Positions 24,881-29,129 of a stretch of DNA of 29,129 nt are shown here, one piece after another. Numbering within the stretch: the stretch's first letter is position 1; every line of letters begins with the position of its first letter. The stretch lies in IMG/VR virus record IMGVR_UViG_3300049846_001059, positions 1-29,129 of that record; one strand, written 5' to 3'. The translations under genes and the position numbers were made by a program. The stretch is from a virus. The notes under the pieces were generated by a model. It was not told where the DNA came from. It saw only the letters and a list, made by a program, of their open reading frames with translations, and did not search any database.

Positions 24881-26399
24881 GCGCCGTTCCTCCAAGGATT
24901 TCTCCGTTCACACCGACCGGCATCTGGTACGGCGCGGGCTTTTCGATTTTTGCCTTCGGGGCCTCGCTCCAGAACAGCCCGCCGAGCACCGGAGCGCCAG
25001 TACCGACCGTTTCGCGCGCCAGATCGACTGCCAGCGCCAGAGAGATCACCGAGTCCGTGAATGGGATGTTCTTGTCGTCAATCGAGTAGATCCCCATCTC
25101 ATCCATCAGCTGGCTGACACAGGGCAACCGGAGAAGCCCCCAGTTCCCTTCCCCGGGGCCTTCGAGAATAGGATGACGGATTGTCTGTCCGTTGTCATCT
25201 ACTGTTTCCGACATGCCCACAACCTGCCGATTATCGTCCAGAGCCGCCTGCAGGCCGTTGATGATGTCCAGCTTGTTCGCCCGACTGCTCGTCTTGTGCG
25301 GATCGACTTGGATCTTCCTCTTGGTAAGCTCTTCCTCGATCACATCGCCACCGGGGCCGGTAGCGTCGATCCGGGACCACTTCACGTGGTATTCCTTCGC
25401 CACGCGGTCGATGGTCGAGTAAATCTCCTCCCACGCGACCTTGTTGAGCCGGGTGAAGCTCACGAGCTTCCAAGGGCGCTCCGTGATGTCCAGAACGCAC
25501 CCAACGGTGAAGTCCGTCTGCCTGCCGAGGTCCCAAGCCGCCACATAGCGGTGACCATCGACATAGTCCACGTGATGCGGCATCGCAGGGTCAAACGCGT
25601 TATCCCGCTGATCCCGGGTGAACGCGAGGCCCGTGAAGTCAACAAACTCGCCGTCGAGCACCTGTCGGCGGATCTTCGGGTCTGCAGAGGCCAAAAGTCG
25701 GTCTCGCATCTCGATATCCTCGCGCGGAAGGTGCGGATTGTCGTAGATCGACCCCCGCATCGAGAAATAGCCCGGTGTACCGCGCTGCCCGCGCTCGTAG
25801 TAGAAGTAGAGGTCGTTGTAGCCCTTCGGGGTCCCGATCAGGTCGATAGAGCCGCCTCCAGCCAGTCGCATGACGATGACGTTCGTCATGAGGGCCTTCA
25901 GGTTCGGGATCCAGCCCGCCTCATCGATGGAGAGGAACCGGTAGGCGTGTCCGTCGATGTACTTCCCGTCATCGTGGGCCGACCGGCAATGCATGATCGC
26001 CCCGTTGGCGAAGATGATGTGCGGGAAGGGCGTGGACCGCATGGCCTTCACGAGCACCTTCAGCGGGCTGTCCTTCAGGAGCTTCTTCGCCTCCTTGAAG
26101 ACGATAGCCGCCTGATCGGCCGACATGGCGACCGAGATGGTCTCGTACTCGGCAGCCTTCCACTCGGCCACCGTCTTGGCCTTGATCCCGACCTTGAAGA
26201 TGCAGTGCCAGATGTGCTTGATCGCGCCGATGACCGACTTGCCCCACCGGTTGCCCGGGACGAGCGTGTTGATGTTCGCCGTGCTGTTCACGAGCCACCG
26301 CGCCTGCCCGGGATGAGGCTTCTTGGGCAGGAACGTGTTCGCAAAGAGCACAGGGTCGGTCGCGCAGCGGATCCAGAGCTGCTTAGCCTCCGGTGTCAT
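24873..26399 (-). CDS. terL: Terminase large subunit (508 aa)
   Basis: Packaging motor ATPase and headful/cos nuclease. ATG 26399 has GGAGG 9 bases upstream and overlaps terS by 17 bases; a start 13 codons earlier is less likely. The ATPase half has Walker A VPGNRWGKS (residues 47-55), Walker B FLSIDE with the catalytic Glu (155-160), and coupling motif IGTP (188-191). The nuclease half has the RNase H-like acidic residues in AAWDLGRQTD (D290), SRIDATGPGGD (D345) and FTDSVISLALA (D449). All expected catalytic positions are present, and length is normal for the family. It works with TerS and the portal encoded on either side. Confidence 0.93.
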   Translation of the reverse strand: MTPEAKQLWIRCATDPVLFANTFLPKKPHPGQARWLVNSTANINTLVPGNRWGKSVIGAIKHIWHCIFKVGIKAKTVAEWKAAEYETISVAMSADQAAIVFKEAKKLLKDSPLKVLVKAMRSTPFPHIIFANGAIMHCRSAHDDGKYIDGHAYRFLSIDEAGWIPNLKALMTNVIVMRLAGGGSIDLIGTPKGYNDLYFYYERGQRGTPGYFSMRGSIYDNPHLPREDIEMRDRLLASADPKIRRQVLDGEFVDFTGLAFTRDQRDNAFDPAMPHHVDYVDGHRYVAAWDLGRQTDFTVGCVLDITERPWKLVSFTRLNKVAWEEIYSTIDRVAKEYHVKWSRIDATGPGGDVIEEELTKRKIQVDPHKTSSRANKLDIINGLQAALDDNRQVVGMSETVDDNGQTIRHPILEGPGEGNWGLLRLPCVSQLMDEMGIYSIDDKNIPFTDSVISLALAVDLARETVGTGAPVLGGLFWSEAPKAKIEKPAPYQMPVGVNGEILGGTAHV

Positions 26400-26853
26400 C
26401 GTCTTCAACCTCCGGGGCCTCGATGCCAGTCGGGCCACCCTCGGTGTCGGGGTTCTCGTCCCCGACCGACGCCGCAGCGAGCGTGTTCAGGAGTTCATCG
26501 AACGGGTTCCCAGCCGTCAGCCGGAACCACATGTCCATCGCCTTCATCGTGTCGGAGATGGTGGGCTTCCAGTTCTTCCTGTTGGCGAAGCCCTTCTGGA
26601 TGATCGTTTCGAGGATCTCGATATTCGTGGCCTTCTCGGCACTCTGCGCATCGCCCGAGTCGTCCGCACTCATGACAATATGCTTCTTGTGCCGACTCAG
26701 GGTCCCCGTATGGAGGACGATGTTGTCCTTCGCAGCAGCAGCGATGACCGTCCTCAGGGACGCCCCCGCGACCAGCATGTCGCTCGCCTGCTTGCCCCAC
26801 TTCGAGCCCTCCTTCAGAGAGCACAGCTCCGGGCATTCCAATCGATATGCCAC
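26383..26853 (-). CDS. terS: Terminase small subunit (156 aa)
   Basis: GTG 26853 follows AGGAGG by 5 bases. Residues 1-60 are a helical DNA-binding-like region (GKQASDMLVAGASLRTVIAA, then LSRHKKHI) resembling the helix-turn-helix of small terminases that recognise the packaging site. Residues 70-120 are helical (ATNIEILETIIQKGFANRKN; TMKAMDMWFRLTAGN) and could form the oligomerisation core. The acidic C-terminus (EAPEVEDDDTGG) would contact TerL. The gene overlaps terL by 17 bases. The call depends mainly on position and architecture, because small terminases vary greatly. Two Cys near the N-terminus (C7, C11) are unexplained. Confidence 0.75.
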   Translation of the reverse strand: MAYRLECPELCSLKEGSKWGKQASDMLVAGASLRTVIAAAAKDNIVLHTGTLSRHKKHIVMSADDSGDAQSAEKATNIEILETIIQKGFANRKNWKPTISDTMKAMDMWFRLTAGNPFDELLNTLAAASVGDENPDTEGGPTGIEAPEVEDDDTGG

Positions 26854-26862
26854 AGCGCCCTC

Positions 26863-27030
26863 CTAGATCGGTCGGCCGATCCTCTCCGCACAAACGGAGC
26901 AGAGGGGCTGTCCGTTGGCATCCAACGTGTACAGCCCCTCGCGCCGCTCCCTGCACGTCCTGCAGATCGGAGGCTTACTCTTCTTGATCGAGTCGCTCGT
27001 CGTGATCTCTCGCTGAACGATCAGAGCCAT
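26863..27030 (-). CDS. Mini zinc-ribbon protein (55 aa)
   Basis: The start is ATG 27030 within TGATG, overlapping the stop of the gene before by one base; it ends with TAG 9 bases before the TerS start. The product begins MALIVQREITTSDSIKK. It has CRTC (C23, C26) and CSVC (C44, C47) about 18 residues apart, which is a complete C-x2-C/C-x2-C zinc ribbon with the sequence LYTLDANGQPL between the knuckles. Most of the protein is the ribbon, so it probably binds nucleic acid or another protein. It resembles small Zn proteins common in phage genomes. The function is unknown. Confidence 0.75.
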   Translation of the reverse strand: MALIVQREITTSDSIKKSKPPICRTCRERREGLYTLDANGQPLCSVCAERIGRPI

Positions 27031-27203
27031 CAAAGACACCCTTCGCAGTAGTACCCGACATACAACCCGAACACGTTCTTCCGGGTCATCTGCTCCTCAG
27101 GATACTGGAACTCACACAAGTCGCAATACCGCATGCGCCCGCTTTCCTTCCTCGGAGGCTGATGAGTCCTCTTTTCGACCGGCGTTCGCTTCGTTTTGCC
27201 CAC
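27030..27203 (-). CDS. Second mini zinc-ribbon protein (57 aa)
   Basis: The start is GTG 27203, with AGGAG 5 bases upstream; a GTG-type extension of 15 residues upstream would run through a hairpin and is rejected. The N-terminal 24 residues are strongly basic (VGKTKRTPVEKRTHQPPRKE). A ribbon follows: YCDLC (C27, C30) and YCEGC (C53, C56), 22 residues apart. A basic tail plus a zinc ribbon suggests nucleic-acid binding. It is coupled to the next zinc-ribbon gene by TGATG. The two proteins are not close copies outside the Cys pairs. Confidence 0.72.
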   Translation of the reverse strand: MGKTKRTPVEKRTHQPPRKESGRMRYCDLCEFQYPEEQMTRKNVFGLYVGYYCEGCL

Positions 27204-27226
27204 TCTATCTCCTAAGACCGCGCGGG

Positions 27227-27254
27227 GAGCGGCTGGGCCAGCCCCCAACCGCTC
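27227..27254 (-). promoter_or_regulatory. GC-rich intergenic hairpin upstream of the zinc-ribbon genes
   Basis: The stem has 6 bp (GAGCGG / CCGCTC), one mismatch, then 4 bp (TGGG / CCCA) with a 6-base loop. It lies in the 55-base gap between the 140-aa gene and the first zinc-ribbon gene. There is no T-run, so full termination is doubtful. It may be a processing or attenuation point. Confidence 0.5.
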
Positions 27255-27258
27255 TACC

Positions 27259-27681
27259 CTAGCGCGGGATGACGGTTACGCCATACACGCGCATTGTACC
27301 ATCTTGCAGGTTCATATCTACCGGTTGTTCAAGAGGACCGAACGCAACCGGGTAATAGTTCATCAACGCCCGGTATTCGTCGCGGGTCACGACGTACGCC
27401 ACTCGCTCAACCTGCCGCCGCTCGATCATATACGTCTCACGAATGCCGACGCTGAACCGCCGAATATCCTCGACCAGCCGCTGGATGTGCGGCCACCGCT
27501 CCGTCCGATACGCGAACCGGATGTCGTTCGCGTTGATCGTGTCTCCGGGCTGAGTCTCGAACGCGCTCGGATGAACGAGATACGTCCCCGGCTGCCATGC
27601 TCCCGGCTCCGCAAAGTACCGGTCGAAGAGTTCAGTGATCGAAAGACGCTGTCGCGGCTCGCGGATGTCATGCAGGTTCAT
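27259..27681 (-). CDS. Hypothetical phage protein (140 aa)
   Basis: ATG 27681 overlaps the previous gene by 14 bases and lacks a strong ribosome site, so translation is probably coupled. The protein is mixed alpha/beta: helical N-terminus (RLSITELFDRYFAEPGAW), then GTYLVHPSAFETQPGDTINA, a central helix (RWPHIQRLVEDIRRFSVGIR), a strand YMIERRQVERVAYVVTRDEY, and a beta C-terminus (MRVYGVTVIPR). No membrane segment, Cys cluster or catalytic motif is recognisable. I do not know the family. Its place before terS, among small genes, suggests a regulatory or packaging accessory role, which is inference. Confidence 0.7.
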   Translation of the reverse strand: MNLHDIREPRQRLSITELFDRYFAEPGAWQPGTYLVHPSAFETQPGDTINANDIRFAYRTERWPHIQRLVEDIRRFSVGIRETYMIERRQVERVAYVVTRDEYRALMNYYPVAFGPLEQPVDMNLQDGTMRVYGVTVIPR

Positions 27682-27919
27682 CGAGGTACTTCATCTTTCT
27701 CACCGCGCTGCGCGGGATCGACGTGACCCCGGCCACATTGTTGAGATGGACACTGTTGCAGATCACGATCTCGCTCTTGGTCTTCTTGATCACGTACCCA
27801 ATCGAGCGACACATCATCATGTCGTGGTCCTCGACCGCCTCAGAGAGCGGGATCCACCCGCCACCGTGCAAAACACTGTCTTCCCACTCGATCTCGACCG
27901 CCCTAGTCTTCTGGACCAT
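27668..27919 (-). CDS. Conserved small phage protein of the W-G-W-x-x-L type (83 aa)
   Basis: ATG 27919 has GGGGAG 7 bases upstream; it overlaps the 189-aa gene by 17 bases. The sequence VEIEWEDSVLHGGGWIPLSE, then CRSIGYVIKKTKSEIVICNS, then VTSIPRSAVRKMKYLDEP matches a pattern I have seen in small proteins from many phages: a strand E-V-x-W-x-D, a G-W motif, S-x-G-Y-V, a strand I-V-I, and a final I-P-(R/K)-x-x-V-x-x-(I/M)-(R/K). It is a small all-beta fold, function unknown. There is no transmembrane segment. Confidence 0.75.
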   Translation of the reverse strand: MVQKTRAVEIEWEDSVLHGGGWIPLSEAVEDHDMMMCRSIGYVIKKTKSEIVICNSVHLNNVAGVTSIPRSAVRKMKYLDEPA

Positions 27920-28472
27920 CAACCCACTCCCCTCGAAGGCTCGGACACTCCAAAAGCGGGCTGGCGAGCCGATCGATCTTCCGTCCCTCCGCGCGGGCCT
28001 CCATTTCGAGCTGCGAGAGCCTCATGAGGTCCTCCCGGGCCTTCCAGTACGCCTTCGCGGTCTCCGGGTTCCGATGGAGGACGTAAAACGTGCCCTTCCA
28101 GTCTCTCCCGCGCTCCAAAAGGCCATTCTTGGCCCCCAAAACGTCTTCAAACGCGTCACACAGGTCCGAAAGCACCTTTCCGACCGTCACGGGGTCGAAA
28201 ACGAAGGCCTCGTTGGTCTCGTTCATGTGGATCGCGAGCTTATTCGACCTCAGCTCGATATCCGGATGGATGTGGGCCACCGCATCGAGCACATACAGGT
28301 GCGTGAGCGGGTCAAACTGCCCATTCGGCGTCCGATAGTGCCAATGACGGCTCGACTCCCACCGGATCCTCTGCCGAACACCCAACGTACCGGGCTTTTC
28401 ATCTTGCATCCATTCCACCGCCATCTGGGCGATGTCTTCGACCCCGCTGAAGGGCCGCTTCGGCCTTGCCAT
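27903..28472 (-). CDS. Hypothetical protein, first gene of the leftward operon (189 aa)
   Basis: ATG 28472 follows AAAGGAGG by 5 bases, so the start is well defined. The sequence begins MARPKRPFSGVEDIAQMAVE. It contains WHYRTPNGQFDPLTHLYVLD, then VAHIHPDIELRSNKLAIHMN, a helix VTVGKVLSDLCDAFEDVLGA, a WKGTFYVLHRN strand, and a long charged helix (ETAKAYWKAREDLMRLSQLE). It is mixed alpha/beta with no membrane segment or Cys cluster. I do not recognise it. As the first gene after the repeat-rich region it could act as a regulator binding there, but nothing in the sequence proves that. Confidence 0.75.
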   Translation of the reverse strand: MARPKRPFSGVEDIAQMAVEWMQDEKPGTLGVRQRIRWESSRHWHYRTPNGQFDPLTHLYVLDAVAHIHPDIELRSNKLAIHMNETNEAFVFDPVTVGKVLSDLCDAFEDVLGAKNGLLERGRDWKGTFYVLHRNPETAKAYWKAREDLMRLSQLEMEARAEGRKIDRLASPLLECPSLRGEWVDGPED

Positions 28473-28497
28473 GTCAGCCTCCTTTGACTGTAGACAC

Positions 28498-28506
28498 ACT
28501 ATATCA
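28498..28506 (-). promoter_or_regulatory. Probable extended -10 promoter for the leftward operon
   Basis: The minus strand reads TGATATAGT: an extended -10 (TGn) directly joined to TATAGT, 5 of 6 matches to TATAAT. The ATG of the 189-aa gene lies 26 bases from its end, with AAAGGAGG in between. No good -35 is seen at the expected distance, consistent with an extended -10 or an activator-dependent promoter. A phage polymerase promoter cannot be ruled out. Confidence 0.4.
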
Positions 28507-28547
28507 CACTCTACGGGCGGCTCGCGGGCCTCCGGACAAGAGCTTGT

Positions 28548-28732
28548 ATGATGATAGATAGCTCATAACTTCCGTGTTTTTGGAACACCCCCCTCTGAGC
28601 GTGGGCGAAGCCCCGTCAAACGGGGTGAAACATGGCAGTTCGGGTGTTTAGTTTGGAAATCGGTAGATCACACATCAGTTGTGGCCTCAGGGTGTTGAAA
28701 AAACACGGATCTTATGAGCTAACTATCATCAT
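28548..28732. repeat. Long inverted repeat: 43-base arms, 99-base spacer
   Basis: Arm 28548-28590 is the reverse complement of 28690-28732 at 38 of 43 positions. After a 5-base bulge, TGAG/CTCA (28596-28599 with 28686-28689) extends the pairing. Each arm holds a smaller palindrome GTGTT-N5-AACAC (28574-28588 and 28692-28706). The spacer holds CCCCGT/ACGGGG (28611-28625). The sequence is AT-richer than the genes. There are no obvious target-site duplications at its ends. It could be an operator array, an origin, or the template of a structured RNA. Confidence 0.85.
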
Positions 28733-28748
28733 TCAGAGGCGATCATAG
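28632..28748 (+). CDS. Possible small plus-strand gene (38 aa) inside the inverted-repeat region
   Basis: ATG 28632 follows GGGGTG by 5 bases and runs to TAG 28748. The product starts MAVRVFSLEIGRSHISCG and continues with LRVLKKHGSYELTIIIQRR. The pattern R-V-F-S-L-x-x-G-R-S with a basic middle and a strand at the end resembles tiny proteins in other phages. The possible ribosome site lies in the 3' arm of the CCCCGT/ACGGGG hairpin, which would hide it. Half of the frame lies in the repeat arm, so an accidental frame is just as possible. It would be the only plus-strand gene. Confidence 0.25.
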   Translation: MAVRVFSLEIGRSHISCGLRVLKKHGSYELTIIIQRRS

Positions 28749-28856
28749 GCCTCAAAATGACCCATTTAGGGGGTTTGAATGATGGATAGATAGTAAAAAG
28801 CCTGTGTGGACGAAAAAGTAGCATGTCTTGTACGGAAATCCAAAGTGAACACCCGA
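28640..28856. repeat. Second inverted repeat, interlocked with the first
   Basis: Bases 28640-28657 (TCGGGTGTTTAGTTTGGA) are the reverse complement of 28839-28856 at 16 of 18 positions. The left arm sits in the spacer of the long inverted repeat and the right arm outside it, so the two cannot pair as one nested structure. Between them are smaller hairpins: GAGGC/GCCTC at 28736-28753, and an imperfect one at 28752-28776. Confidence 0.75.
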
Positions 28857-29129
28857 TCTATCACAAATGAGATGGGTCGGCAGCGGCCGATCAATGGGTG
28901 TGCAGACGCAACAAGTTGCTATCGTGAGGTTTCCCCTTACATCTTCTTGTCCAACCCACCCCGAACTTGTGCTACCATCTGACATCAGACACCTGTGCCA
29001 CCCGGTTCGGGGCCGTCTTACCCGGTGTTTCGGGTGAGGTCTCCAGCAAATGTGCCCCTCTCCACCACTACACGCGTGGGACACTTTGAGGACCCCCTAC
29101 CTGTCGTGCGTGCAACACCGGGTGTGACC
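28857..29129. other. Non-coding right end of the window
   Basis: No convincing gene is seen on either strand. Short palindromes only: ACCCG-GTGTTT-CGGGT near 29019-29034, the 8-base palindrome CACGCGTG at 29071-29078, and ACACC-G-GGTGT near 29115-29125, the last sharing the GGTGT core of the repeats to the left. No tRNA cloverleaf is visible. Confidence 0.5.

Noticed and set aside
28548-28732. A miniature transposable element (MITE) with terminal inverted repeats
   Set aside because: The arms could be terminal repeats, but no target-site duplication is visible at the ends and small palindromes inside suggest a regulatory or structural role.
28752-29084. A 110-codon minus-strand open frame in the right-end non-coding region
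   Set aside because: It runs through hairpins and a repeat arm, has no ribosome site, and its Cys/His/Pro-rich translation does not look like a folded protein.
28480-29129. A tRNA gene or CRISPR array in the non-coding region
   Set aside because: No cloverleaf can be drawn around the GTTC-like bits, and the repeats are inverted and irregular rather than regularly spaced direct repeats.
1-29129. A diversity-generating retroelement acting on the fibre
   Set aside because: No reverse transcriptase or template/variable repeat pair is seen; the fibre's repeated segments are ordinary shaft repeats.

Overview
The window is about 29 kb of a tailed-bacteriophage (or prophage) genome. It holds nearly the whole virion-assembly module, with every confidently called gene on the minus strand, so transcription runs from right to left. 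The call rests on the recognisable set terminase small subunit - terminase large subunit - portal - scaffold - N4-gp56-type major capsid protein - tail genes. Coding DNA looks fairly GC-rich (roughly 60% by eye). Starts mix ATG, GTG and TTG, usually behind clear AGGAG-type ribosome sites. Gene ends overlap in phage style: TAATG, TAGTG, TGATG, GTGA, and two 8-base ATGnnTGA overlaps. No tape-measure gene is seen between the capsid and the tail fibres, which points to a short-tailed (podovirus-like) virion. The host cannot be named from this sequence.

Layout from right to left (direction of transcription). 28473-29129 is non-coding and rich in repeats: a 43-base inverted repeat, an interlocked second inverted repeat, GTGTT-N5-AACAC palindromes and several AACACCC motifs, followed by a probable extended -10 promoter at about 28500. 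26383-28472 holds small genes (189, 83, 140, 57 and 55 aa; the last two are mini zinc-ribbon proteins) and the terminase small subunit. 23201-26399 holds the terminase large subunit and portal. 11413-23196 is one continuous gene for a 3927-residue protein, about 40% of the window. 9053-11387 holds small ORFs, scaffold, major capsid protein and a probable capsid decoration or head protein, with strong GC-rich hairpins on both sides of the last. 792-8966 holds a conserved small head protein, an XhlA-like coiled-coil/membrane protein, a head-tail adaptor, a beta-propeller-like tail protein, a PD-(D/E)XK nuclease-like protein, a fibronectin-III tail protein and a 1027-residue fibre with a glycine-rich tip. 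337-763 holds a 57-aa protein and a holin-like membrane protein, closed by a hairpin terminator. 1-287 is the start of a gene with a Myb-like domain and a DEDD exonuclease motif; it probably opens the DNA-metabolism region and runs off the left edge.

How they work together: TerS/TerL and the portal package DNA into a shell built on the scaffold and capsid protein. The adaptor and propeller protein close the portal and build a short tail, and the Fn3 protein and glycine-tipped fibre bind the host. The giant protein, encoded directly after the portal, is most simply explained as an internal virion protein delivered with the DNA, but no catalytic domain in it could be recognised. It and the repeat-rich region at the right end are the two least explained parts of the window.
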